Source of the DNA: Zeugodacus cucurbitae
Taxonomy: Eukaryota; Arthropoda; Insecta; Diptera; Tephritidae
Direction: 5' to 3'
Length of the DNA: 64,000 bases
Assembly (NCBI RefSeq): GCF_028554725.1
Contig: NC_071668.1
Span: 15,607,501 to 15,671,500 of the forward strand
Below are positions 1 through 11,903 of this stretch, piece by piece. Below the pieces are notes generated by a model. It had not been told where the DNA came from. It worked only from the letters and a program-made list of their open reading frames with translations, and ran no database searches. The position numbers and the translations under genes were made by a program. The first letter of the stretch is position 1, and each line of letters begins with the position of its first letter.

Positions 1-2690
1 TATGTATGTATAACATATTTGAATTTGGCATATTTAACCATTTAACACTATTTTACTATTAAACTTAATCGCATTTTTTACCAATTATTTTATATTTTAC
101 TTTAATACATTTAACATATTTCACATTTATTTGAATCATCCTTTTTCATCAACAAACATAACACCTTTCACTTACACATGCATTCATGTAAACATATGCA
201 CACACGTATTAATAGACACGAATGCTGTAGCCGCCATATTGGGGCTCCTCTGGCACAATTTGCCAATTGCACTTTGCTTTGATTTACATTATTGGATTAG
301 ATTTAAGAGCGCAATGACTTAAAACACTTAAAAACACACACACCGCACATTTATTTATTAACAAACGCTTTTATAATATAATAATTGCCCCAATTACGCA
401 CAATTTTCTTTGCTCTCATACACCTTTTACACTGAAATGCCAGCAAGATTTTCACACACATTTTTACACGTTATACTGCAACTTCTTATTAATATTTCAA
501 CTTTAAACTATGCACTACACTTCCAACAACACTTTGCATGCACTTTTCTAGCATTAGCAATGTTTAATTTGTTATAAAAATGGAAAAACCACGACGAATT
601 CGCAAATGACGCGATGACTATTCAAAATGCCGGCGCAACTGCATATGTGCGTATAACGGAAACAAGGAACTAGTGAATTATTTCCTTTTCGGTACGTTCG
701 CTTGTGTGCTAAGGGTGGTGCTGCCACTTGTTAACAATATAAAAGGATTGTGTACAATTGAAAATATATTGCGCAATATTGTAACTAGGGAAATGTGATT
801 GCAAGTTGAGTTTTAACTTATTTACTTGGTTAGTTAGTGTATAAATATGAAAGTAATTAAAATAAATTGCATAATCGCTTAACAAGTGTGAAAATTAATT
901 TAATTATATTTTAGTGTGCAAAAAATGTGCAATTTAAACGCAAAATATTTGTAAAATTGTTTGTAGGTAAAATACTTTCGACTCAAATATTTAAAAAATG
1001 TTTTCTGTAATAAAAATATTTTTAAAAATAACATAAGTCGGTATTATTTCATTTTCTTAAGTACATATCGCTCGATTTTTCAGGAGAGCGATTTAAAGTT
1101 TTTAATTGTCTCTTATTTAGCAAATATAGAAAATTTCCAACTGTTTATTGACAAATCTAGTGGCCTGTAATATATTAAATACAATGTTGAGCATAAATGG
1201 ACCAAATAGAGTGTACTAATGCTTTTTCTTGGACATAAACGTGGCCCATCTTGAATTGTGTCGTTATTTGTGAAAAATATAAATCAATTTCGCCGTCATA
1301 AGTCAAATGTGTCGTTTTTGTTGAAAAAAAATCAATACGAAAAATTTAATTACTTTTCACCAATATCATTGTAATACGAAATATGTCGTCCTTTCTGAAA
1401 AGAAAACCAAATTCACTCTATGACAATACATATGTGTTGTAACACAAAATATGTCTCTCTTTCAGATAAAAATCCATGCCTAATTCTGGCACAACTGAGA
1501 AGTGTCGTTATTGTAGTTAAAAAATAAGTTTAATAACGGCACATTCTTATTTCACGGTTTATTTCTCTACGCATCGGAATGAAATTTTTATACAATATGG
1601 ACACTGAAATTGCGCACATTTCTGCATACTCAACTCAAAAATCGTGTTTTTTGAGTTGTGACACTATTTAAGTAAATGAGCGATATGTACATAACTATTA
1701 ACTATTACGACTTTTATTGCTACACAAGAGTGAGTGAGTGCTGATAGCCGCCAAATACAGCATTTCAATAGACATCTGGAAGTGAGAATTTTGTAAGTGC
1801 AAACATTTCACACATTGTATAATTTCATTAAAGCTTAAAACGTGCATTCATGTACGCGCATTAATGTACCGAAATGAGATATGCGTACTTGATAATAAAA
1901 AGTGAAATTTAACATACATACATACACATAAATCATAGCAGTTTACTACTGTTGTATTTTTTGTTTTTTTTTTGCATTTCTTGTTGTCTCTTAAACATTT
2001 TATCTCTTTTTCTAATTTCTTTTCCAAGCATAATGATTTTTTTTTTTTTTTAATTTTGCCTTTACTTTGTTTTGTTCCTTATTTATTTTATGACCTCGTC
2101 GACATGGCTATAAACCGGTATGTGCTGCCTCCAAAAATGTAACGAGTTGTCAATATACATACATATGATGTACAAGTAGAGTAGTGGTAGCAAGAAATGA
2201 AATTATTTGTTTAATTTGTGTCCATATAATATTTATATATGTATATGAAATGTCCGGTGTTTATATTTAATCTTAGTAACGACGGAGAAGGAAAGTACTT
2301 ACTTGGTTAGTGTGACAAACTAGTTTAAGGGTTCATTGGGTCAGTTTATACTACACGTATGAAAAGCGAAAAGAAATCTACTAAACACCATTAAAATATA
2401 AAACAAATTTCTTTTTAGTTATATGTTTCGCAGTTTTTTTTTTTTTTTGCTTTTACTTTATTTATGTATGTACAAATATTTTATAAATATGTATTAAGTA
2501 CATTTCGTTGAACAAACAAGTACAAAATTTGTCGCTCTTAATATAATATATAATTTATTTAAATAAATATTTTTAAATAATTTAATAAATAGTCTATAAG
2601 CTAATGTGTAATAAATAAATTTGGCAAAATAGTAGTTTTGTTTGGTTTTCCTTTAAGGATATATGAAATTTATGCAAACTTAAACATGAT
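1..2690. other. AT-rich intergenic DNA, no gene recognised
   Basis: No ORF here looks like protein: the longest open frames are short and of biased composition. The stretch is AT-rich with long homopolymer T runs near 1960-2050 and 2430. It contains one candidate inverted-repeat element (1057-1690), listed separately. The right part probably includes 3' untranslated or flanking DNA of the minus-strand gene that ends at 3302. Confidence 0.5.
1057..1690. repeat. Candidate MITE with 17 bp inverted ends
   Basis: The left end (1057-1073) and the reverse complement of the right end (1678-1694) share the core GTACATATCGCTC exactly, and 16 of 17 bases if the TTA at the outer edge is counted. The interior of about 600 bp is AT-rich, repeats the motif TGTCGTTATT and has a local hairpin near 1500-1545. 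No clear target-site duplication is visible, so this could also be a chance inverted repeat. Confidence 0.3.
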
Positions 2691-2694
2691 TTCC

Positions 2695-2975
2695 GTATTA
2701 TTTTACAAATTTGCATAATTATTAAATATTTTTCAAAATTTTCTTAATTATTTGATTAAATATTTTTTACGAATTTGCATCATTATTAAATATTCTTACA
2801 AAATTTGCATTTTAATATTTTTAAAAATTTTCTTAATTAATTAAATATTTTTACAAAGTTTCATAATTATGAAATATTTGTAACAAAATTTCCACAATTA
2901 AATAAATATTTTTACAAATTTGCATAATTATTATTATTTTTTTCAAATTTGCATACTTATCAAATATTTTTACAA
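2695..2975. repeat. Degenerate AT-rich tandem repeat
   Basis: A unit of roughly 40 bp containing ACAAATTTGCATAATTATTA recurs about six or seven times with many substitutions and small indels. It lies 300 bp beyond the stop codon of the minus-strand peritrophin-like gene, so it may be transcribed as part of a long 3' UTR. Confidence 0.6.
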
Positions 2976-3301
2976 TTTTTTCTGCGCTTTTCAACACTAA
3001 TGTATTTTAAATCCTTTAACACTCGTAAAAAAGGTAAAAAAGACAATTTCAGTGTTGCAAAAATACGCAAAAAATAAGCAATAAAATCCACAAGATTTCG
3101 ACTTATTAGAAACATCGTTATAAAAAACAAAAACACTGGCAACACCAACTTCCTCACTTTTGACATTTGCCTGCGCACTCAGTTCCTTTTGCATTATTCC
3201 GTTTCCGTTACGCATTCGCCCACCAAAATCAACGTTATTACATTTCGCCACTTCCTTCTTGCTTGCAATGACTTGTCAGTTTTACCGCTTTATTAGCTTC
3301 A

Positions 3302-6300
3302 TTACGCGCATTTACTCGCTAGCGTGCACATGGAATTCTTCGAGCAGAAAATCAAATTCTTCGTGCAAGCCATCTTGTGGCCTTTCATCATACCCTGCGC
3401 ATTCTTATAGCACACAAAGTAATTACTAGCCGAGGTTTGATCCGCAATCTTATCACCTTCTTTGCAATAGTATTTACGTTTCTTTACAGGCGCCGCCGCC
3501 GTCGGCTTGGGCGTTGTGCTGTAGACATTCATTGCGGCCGCTTGCTGCACATACGAATCTAGTATATGCTTCTCATCGCTATCATCAGCCGGCCCCTCGT
3601 CGTTGGCATCTACCGCCATCGACGCTTGCGTTTGTCCACCATATTTTTGCAGTAAATTCACCAGATTTTGTGCTTTGAGCGCTTGCTCTTGCCGACGCTT
3701 GGCATCTTGCAGCGCTTTGTACGCTTCCAATTGCAAACGTTTATTCTCTGACACCGTGTAACTACCGATTATCGCATCTGGCGTGCATACAGCATACGTT
3801 TGTGCGTCGCATATGCGCGATTGTGCATTGAAAGCGGTGTATGGTGGACACGAGTAGGAGAGCACTTTCCCATCCTTTTTGCTACACACATAATAACGCG
3901 TACAATCGGTGGTGTTCGGTTGACGTACGCCGGTGGTGCAAGTGATTACTTCAACATTATTTAATTCATTGAGCGTTTGCGTGTGTCCAAGTAGCGGTAG
4001 TATGGTGTTTTGGAAGACATCGTAACTAACGAAATTACCACCCATATTCACTAGTTGTGTGCCATCAGCAAACGAAGCGGACGTGTGTGTATTGTAAGGT
4101 TTCAACTTATTTGCCGCATTTGTATAAGTGGGACGTGTAGCCGCAGCGCCCGCCGACGGACGTGGCATATAGATGTGTTTATTGCCACTTGTGCCAGCGC
4201 TACTGTATAGCGGCTCCTCATATTGATCCGTTTTATCATTGTCATAGTTGTAAGTGAACAATTGTGGCAGTGGACGCGCATGATTGTCATTATAATCGTC
4301 CGGTTCGATCTCCATGCTTTCGAATTTATTACCATTTGGACGTAACTTAATTTTATGTGTGTCGATGTGTGGCGCAAAGAGTGACGGTCGTCCTAAACTT
4401 AACGGACGTGGTAGATCATCGTATTGTACGGTCGGATAGCGGTCGTTGGTTTGAAACAGTTTGTTAACGTTGTTCTCATTCAAATGTGGACTCGGTGAAA
4501 AGTATTCGGTGAGTGTTGGCGCTGTGGGTTGATACTCATTGGGCCGTGTGGTGGTCGCACCCAATTCTGTGGCATATGATGGTACATATTGCGCAGCATA
4601 GCTGGGCGCTGGTGTGGTGGAAATTTGTGGCCGCTCGGTGGTGAGGCTAGCTAGATATTTATTATCTACAAAATTATGTGTGTTGCCGTAGTGGCTTTGA
4701 TAACTGTTATGATTTTCATTGTTAAGTGGTGGATAAAGTCCTAAACTCTGGCCGTAGCTGTCGACAATTTCTTTTTCACCCGAATTCGTGGACATCAGAT
4801 GCACCGGTATGACATTGTTGTGTATGATAGTATTACCGGGTTTGCTATAACTACTGGCTGGACGTAGTAGCTGTTTATGTGCTGTCAGCTGATTATTGTA
4901 AGTGCCTGTGAATTGACCAAACTTGTTATCGTTTTCATCGTAATCCACTTGCTGATTTTTATTGTTATTGCCACCAAAGTATGCCGCAAAAGGATTCCCC
5001 TGCGTCTGCGTTTGAAATGCTGAAGCGGGTAAGAAGAGCGGTTGTATTAGTGGCTGCGCATAATAACCTGCATTTGGTATTATTTTCGGTACGTTTTGTG
5101 TGGCGATCATTTGTTTCGATAATTCCAATACAGTTTTTAATGTTTCCTCAGATATTTTCGGTGAATTGTGACCATAATCGGAGTGCTCATTACCATAATG
5201 CGGCAATGTGAAGAGCACCGAACCTTCTGGACGATTTACGACAATTTGCGAATTCGAATAACCTGTGTTATCGTAACGTTTCGGCAGCGCATTGGTGAGT
5301 ACAACTTTTGTTTCCGGTTTAAGTTTATTATCTAAATGTTCTTGCAAGAGTGTCTTATTCTTGGACGCATATTTGAGATATTGTGTAGTGGACTCTGGCG
5401 CCTCAGTAGTTGTTGTTGTATCTATTTTTTCTTTCGAATTCGCCTCAAAGCTAGGTTTAATCAAATTAAATTTGTTTTGTATATTAAAATGTGCCAGAAA
5501 AGCATTTAACTGATCGGGTCGTAATTCCGTTTGTTCCTCATCTTCTTTCTGATATTGAGTTTTCAGTCCATCAATCAATTGTGATAAACGCTGCAAGTGT
5601 GCTGTTAATTTCGGATCAATTTTAGACTTTTTCGTCACTGTCTCGGGTTTTATTTCGTTTTCATCATCTTCGTTAGGTTGCTCAACACCTTCGTGTTCAT
5701 CTGCTTCACGATTTTCCACTTGCAGAAAACCATCCATTTCCATTAGTTCACCAACACCATCACCACTGGACTCTATTTCAATATCATCGCGAAAAGTCTC
5801 CCTCTCTTCTTCACTGCTTATATTACTTTGGCTTATAACTTCCATATCATTGTCGTGGTGTATTTCTTTCAATGAGGATATTGCAGCATCAGTCTCATCA
5901 TCATCTTCTTCATGCTTATTATTTATAATATGTAGTTCTGTATTTTTCAACTTGTTTGTTAGTGCTATTGGTTTGTGGCTTGGACTTGAATCAGCTTTCG
6001 TTGCCAGCTTAGCCGCTACTTTGTCACCTCCTGTACCAACTCCTAGTGTACATTCCCAATCATCATCGGGTAATACACATAATCCAAGATTATGTTCATA
6101 TATCAGACCGGATTCACATTTTTCGGGAACCCAAACATGGCGTTTGGAAGATAGCTCAAAGCATTTGTAGTACGCTTCGCAGCGCGTTTTGTGTGGACGC
6201 GTCTTTTCCGGACATGGCTTGCCTACCGAATAGAGAGAATAAAGTGTATTTAGTGAGAGTTATTTTCGCAAAAAAATTGGATGAAAATTTAATATTGTGG

Positions 6301-6882
6301 AGCTGTGAGCTCCATGAAAGGTTGGTGTAGGAATGGTAGGAATTTTAAATGGATGTTGGAGTTCAAGGAAATATTTAGATGAAAAAACTTTGGCGGAGTC
6401 TACTTAATTGGCAATCTATAATATTTAGACACATAAATGGGCGGTTTCAATTTTTTTTTTATTCAAACCAAAGTCCTTTATTTTATTTATTTTATCTAAG
6501 TATGTTTAAGTCCTTCAAAATATAATTTATAATTCACAATTTCACTTTAAATATTGCGAAAGAAATGTCTAATGTCTTTGATAATTCACTCGCAGTCACA
6601 GGTTCTGTTTCGTCTAATATGTATGGTATTTTGCCATATAATTTGCAGTCACTTCACTATGTAAAGCACTTTTTATAACTTTAATTTCAATTAAAAATAT
6701 TGATATCCTTTTTTGATACAATCCTTAACGTTTTTCATCACATCTTTCACATATAAATACATTTTTAATGTTCACTTTTTATTTCACAGTTCACTTAATT
6801 TTTTGAGTAAATTCGCTTGATTCGTACCTTCCGAGAAGTAGAATAATCCAAATATTATCAACGCATAGATTTCAAAACGCAT
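3302..6882 (-). CDS. Secreted peritrophin-like protein with three chitin-binding (CBM14) domains
   Basis: Two coding exons, 6828-6882 and 3302-6222, joined across a 605 bp GT-AG intron in phase 1, give 991 residues. Exon 1 starts at the ATG at 6882 and encodes a hydrophobic signal peptide (MRFEIYALIIFGLFYFSE). A six-cysteine CBM14/peritrophin-A domain follows at about residues 22-76 (Cys 22, 33, 39, 54, 67, 76), a second lies near 780-831 and a third, less regular, near 938-990. The roughly 700 residues between domains 1 and 2 start with an acidic stretch and become rich in Asn, Tyr, Gln, Thr and Pro, probably disordered. CBM14 proteins bind chitin in cuticle, tracheal lining or peritrophic matrix; which one is not shown here. 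An internal TTG (codon 110) could mislead gene finders into dropping the first domain. I do not recognise a specific orthologue. A minus-strand AATAAA lies at 3289-3294, very close to the stop. Confidence 0.9.
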
Positions 6883-6989
6883 TTTTCACGATTTTTACTA
6901 CTGCACGTAGAGACACCAATGCACGTCCAAATAATAACGGTAAATTTAAAACACGAACCGACTACGGCTACTACTACAGCTTCGGAAAT

Positions 6990-6997
6990 TATTTATA
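6990..6997 (-). promoter_or_regulatory. TATA box of the peritrophin-like gene
   Basis: On the minus strand the sequence reads TATAAATA, about 110 bp upstream of the ATG at 6882. A start site 25-32 bp downstream would fall near 6960-6966 and leave an untranslated leader of about 80 bases. A strong TATA box fits a stage-specific cuticle or gut protein. The start site itself is inferred. Confidence 0.6.
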
Positions 6998-9268
6998 GCA
7001 CTATAGCATTCAAGAGTGTTTGTTAAATTCTTTTTACTATGCAAAATATCCTCTCCACGTTAATCCAATATAATAATAATCCGTTAAATTGCGCGCCGTG
7101 CTATTGCGTATGCCGTCCAAGGCATGAATGATTTTACAAGAAGCCGCGCTCGCGTTTATGACTAAATTTGTTAAATATAATATTCATACTTTCTTAAACC
7201 CCATTTAAGCGGCTGCAACTAACACTTGTGAAAATATGAAAAATGAGAAATAAATACAAGCAAACAAAATAATAAATTAAAATAAAATGTACACACCATG
7301 TTAATGTCCAGCAACTGCAGACTGGAAATGCTACCATTTCTACGCTATGCGCACATTCAACCACAACCACAACTACACATATGCATGTTACTGTTTATTA
7401 GTAAACGTTTTTGTTGTCACATTTAAATTCGAGCAAAGTGCTAAAATACGAAAAAAGTGTAAAAGCAAAAGACGAGAAGTAACAATTCTGACCACTGTGC
7501 GGTTAGTACGGTGATACAAGCTCGTAGGTCGGAAACGGTCATACATACATACATTTATACATATTTCTATGTTTGTATGCGTGAGTATTTATCACCTGCA
7601 CACATCCATATAAAAAAAGCACGCGCCTGCCTGCTCATTTAGTGCACTTTCGTTGGCATTTGTTGTGCCAAACTTCCGTATTTTTGTATGTGCCGTTGTT
7701 GTTTGCATTTTACTTTAATGTTAAATTATCTTATTATTGTTCAAAATTTGTTAAACATGCTACTATTTGCTACTCGTTGCAATCTCAACATATTTATTTA
7801 AGTTAATCTGCGCTTCACAACCCCATCGAACATCAAGGCACTGAACATACACTTGTTTACATGCATATTTACATATAATGAAGTTACGAATTAGTTAAAC
7901 AAATACACGTAAGCGTCAGCAATACGTTTTTTACATATTGTTGTTGCTCTTTTCAGCATAAAGCGTATGTAAATAAAAAGGAATTTCACTTTTTGATTGA
8001 TAATTCATACGTTAAAATAGAAAGAAGATAAGGTGACGTTATACACATATGCATGTACAAATGTATGTAAGTAGAGTACTACACATGTTTTTGTAACTGC
8101 TATCATTAAATGACCAGAAGACTCTCTTTTGTCAACTGTTTGTTACTTTGACTGAGTTCAATGAATTGCGCACAACTTGAATTTCCGCTTCCAGCCGAAA
8201 ACAGTTGGAAAATACTACATTTTGTAATTCAAGCTTAATTATACTAGCACGTGCAGTTGTTAATTATTAAGTATATAAAATCGTTACGCATAATTATCAC
8301 ATGTGATATTTGCTGAATTCACTTTGAATTTCTATTTTTGGCTGCACATGTGACTCGTTTTTTATTACAATGTTTAAATTATTGAATTTTATATATTTTT
8401 TATTTTAATTAGCGTTTTTACAACATACTACATTTTATGATTTTTGTTTGTCATATTTTAGATTTTCTCCTTTTTTCTTTTCACTAACATTTTTTCACTG
8501 ACATCTTAGTTGTTTTCGATTTTAGCAGTAAATTGTATAATTTCTAAGTAAAATGTATCATTTTAATTTAACGAGGCTTAAGTGCCACAAATCATACATT
8601 TTCCTTATAATTAAAAGGAGCTGTGTGTATGAGTACGACATGTCCAGACACGTATATTGAGGAGTTTAGAAGATAACAGGTATTTGACTGTGTTGTTGTT
8701 ATTCTACTGATAGTCAATTACTAATATTTTTACGTGCATACAAACATAAATGTACGCAATTTTCATAATTATCGTCTATATAGTTGTATATATATGCACA
8801 TACAAACTTTTAACCATTTTACAAATTCCATAAAATTTTAATAACGTTTTATATTCATTTTTCCATTTACCGGAATAACCGCATATAAGTTGTCACATGA
8901 GGATATACATAGTTGCCACATCATTCCAATATTTGTATTTTGAGTAAATTATTAATTCGCTAATAACTCTAAAGTGAATAAGAGTTATATTTAATAAAAT
9001 ATTTGTTTTTGTTTTTCATTTCTCTTTGGTAATAGTTTATTGACTCATTTATAAAAGAATATATAATACAAACAACTGCATGCACACAAATTTACTGCGC
9101 AATATTTTCTAACTGTTCAACTGCACTGACAAACAGCTGTTAGTTTCTGACAAATTCTGATTGGAATGCAGCAAAAGCTGTAAAATTGTACAATTTGTGA
9201 TAATAAACAAATTTCTAATAATAAAAACAAAATCGCGCACACAAATTCATTGAAAATTTGTTAAATAT
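6998..9268. other. Intergenic region between divergent genes
   Basis: This 2.3 kb lies between the divergently transcribed peritrophin-like gene (-) and Vps52 (+) and must hold both upstream regions. Short poly-A/T runs and CATA/TACA microrepeats are the only patterns seen. No TATA box is obvious near the Vps52 start, as expected for a housekeeping gene. Confidence 0.5.
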
Positions 9269-11523
9269 ATGAGCATGACTGCGACAGAGTCCAATATAAC
9301 CGAACAGTTGGACAATGAAGAAGTGCGTGAAATACTCAAGAATACCACAGACCTACGCCAGTATTCGCGTCAAATTGAGAAGGAATTCAAAGATGTGGAA
9401 AACAAATCTATTGAAGACTACATTGCGGAATCGCAAAATATAGCAAGTCTACACAATCAGATTGGTGAATGTGATGATGTGTTGGAGCGCATGGAAACGA
9501 TGCTAATGAATTTCCAAAGTGTACTCAGCAATATAAGCAGTGAAATAACGCAGCTGCAGAAAAAGTCGGTGGCAATGTCGGTGCAGCTAACAAATCGACA
9601 ATCGGTGAAGGCGCAGCTATCACAATTCATCGAGGATATGGCTGTATCGGAGGAGATGATCGCAATTATAATGGAAACACCAGTGACGGAAAAAGACTTT
9701 GGTACACAATTGAATGTGCTGAATCATAAACTTTCGCTTGTAAAAGAGTTGAGTTTCAAAGAGTCCAAATCGACGGGTGATGTTAGTGATGTTTTGCATA
9801 AACTGCGCTTGAAGGCAATGTCCAAAATAAGAAACTATTTGCTAGAGCAAATCTACAAATTCCGCAAACCAATGACCAATTATCAAATACCACAAAATGC
9901 TATGCTGAAGCATAAATTCTTTTTCGAATTCATATTGTCGAATGAGCGACAAGTGGCGCAAGAGATTTGCAGCGAGTACATCGATACGATGAGTAAAATC
10001 TATTATAGCTATTTTAAGGTATTTATGTAAAAATTATATATTTTATTTTTCTGATTTCTATACAAACATATTTGCAGAGTTACTCCTCACGTTTGACTAG
10101 TTTGAAATTTGAGGAATCTTGCACTAAAGATGATCTTATGGGTATAGAGGATAATGTCTCCAAAGGTTTATTCTCCAAAACAACTAGTCTAAAACATAAA
10201 AGCACAATTTTTACCATTGGCAAACGTGGCGAAATCTTAAATCAACAATTGGAAGCGCCTATAATCGTGCCGCATGCGCAGTTGAAGAATAGGGTGTGTA
10301 AAATATATTTATTATTAAATTTTCCTTTATTTTATTATTTTATTATTGTATTTTTTCAGTACACATTCGAAGCGTTATTCCGTTCCGAACAATATGCGCT
10401 CGTGGACAATGCTTGTCGTGAGTATTTATTTGTTACGGAATTCTTTATGGTGCGTGGCACGCAAGCGCAAGATCTCTTCAATCAGATTATGGGCAAGACG
10501 CTAACTTTAATGATTGTAAGTATAAATATTTAAAATTTTTTATAATTAATTTCTAATGTAAATAACTTTTAATAAATTCAGAAAAATTTAGAGACCAATA
10601 TACAGGACTGCTTCGACACCATAGCAATGTTTCTTTGCATACAATTAATATTCCGTTATCAACTAATGTGTCACAAACGCTGCGTACCCGCTTTGGATAA
10701 GTACTGGGACTCACTCCAAGCTGCCATTTGGCCACGTTTTGATCATGTGTTCCGTTTGAATATACAAAGCATACGTGATTGTGATCCCACGAAATTTAGC
10801 AAGGAAATGGGTCCTCATTATGTGAGTGTAGCCAAAAAATATTTTATTGACATTATAACTCACAAAAACATATATTTATTATCTCCCCCACAGATCACGC
10901 GTCGCTATGCTGAATTTTCCGCTGCTATTGTAGGCATTTCGGAGCATTTCCCCAACGAGCTGGTCAGCCGTTTATTACTCGAACTACAGAATGAGGTAGA
11001 ATGCTTTATACTTCGTATGGCCGCCATATTTCCCACACGCAAAGAACAATTGATCTATCTCATAAACAATTACGATCTGGTGCTTGGTGTACTCATGGAG
11101 CATACACGCGACAACTCGAAAGAAGCTGAATCATTTCGTGAACAGCTGAATGCACGCAGCGCTGAGTATGTTGAAGAAATCTTAGCGCCACACTTTGGTG
11201 GCATTATACAATTCGTGAAAGAGTGTGAGCACTACTTCGAAAAGGAACAAATGGATGAGCTGCGCAAGCAAGAGCGCCGCAGTCTTGCATTAGTCGCTAG
11301 CTTCTCCGCGAATTGGAAGAAGTCACTGGAGGAGTTGAATCGCGAAGTATTACTCTCATTCCCATCACTTTTAACAGGCTCTCAGTTGTTACAACTTGCT
11401 TTGGCGAGTCTTGTGCAATACTATCATCGTTTCCATAAGTTGTTAACACCAAATGCGCGCACACAATTGACCAACATACATGTAGTAATGGTGGAAATTA
11501 AAAAATATAAAAGTAATTATTAA
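9269..11523 (+). CDS. Vps52, subunit of the GARP/EARP tethering complexes
   Basis: Five exons: 9269-10018, 10078-10293, 10360-10515, 10582-10821 and 10894-11523, all joined in phase 0 by GT-AG introns of 59-72 bp, giving 663 residues, close to the length of animal Vps52. Conserved stretches include the N-terminal coiled coil (residues about 30-130, including SIEDYIAESQNIASLHNQI), KDDLMGIEDNVSKGLFSK, TIFTIGKRGEIL, and IAMFLCIQLIFRYQ after the third intron. Vps52 is the core subunit of GARP (with Vps51, 53 and 54) at the trans-Golgi network and of EARP on recycling endosomes, where it tethers retrograde vesicles. The first ATG is used; a second lies two codons later. Introns 2 and 4 are stop-free multiples of three, so retained forms would still be open. 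The gene converges on the thioredoxin-like gene downstream. Confidence 0.95.
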
Positions 11524-11565
11524 TTTATGCAACGCACACACACGTGAATTAATCGGTGAAAGTCA

Positions 11566-11571
11566 AATAAA
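11566..11571 (+). terminator. Poly(A) signal of Vps52
   Basis: A canonical AATAAA lies 43 bases after the Vps52 stop codon. The minus-strand thioredoxin-like gene ends only 180 bases further on, so the two 3' ends nearly meet. Confidence 0.65.
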
Positions 11572-11749
11572 ACATTCCAAAATAGTTAATTAAATTTTTA
11601 CGTAAATATATATAATTTATATTAAATATCGCGTTCGACACAAGCAATCATACATATTAACGCCATGCAAATTTAATATCAATTTGCAAGTAAGTATACA
11701 TTTGACGCGTATTATTTGCAAAAATTTACACGAAACACTGGCTAAATAA

Positions 11750-11903
11750 TTAATCCTCATCCTCGAATATCATTTCCACTAGATCCTTATTGCTGACACG
11801 TTCACCATCCAAGCGTTGTGGCGATTTCCAACGCAATAGTGTTGGTAAAAATATCAAATGTGTGTTGGGATCCTTGCGGAATGGGCAATTCAAGTCCTTC
11901 CAG
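11750..11903 (-). CDS. Alternative last exon B of the thioredoxin-like gene
   Basis: Preceded by CACTTCCAG and entered in the same phase 2, it reads WKDLNCPFRKDPN, then LPTLLRWKSPQRLD, and stops after FEDED. It is clearly homologous to exon A, about 970 bp away, but well diverged, so the duplication is old. Both copies are open and have good acceptors. Joining A to B in one transcript is not needed, because each ends in its own stop. Confidence 0.82.

Noticed and set aside
738..746. TATAAAAGG on the plus strand, a good TATA-box match
   Set aside because: No plus-strand coding sequence or splice structure follows for several kilobases, so it is not called as a promoter.
5850..6330. Plus-strand frames over 5850-6330
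   Set aside because: They are shadows of the first chitin-binding domain on the minus strand.
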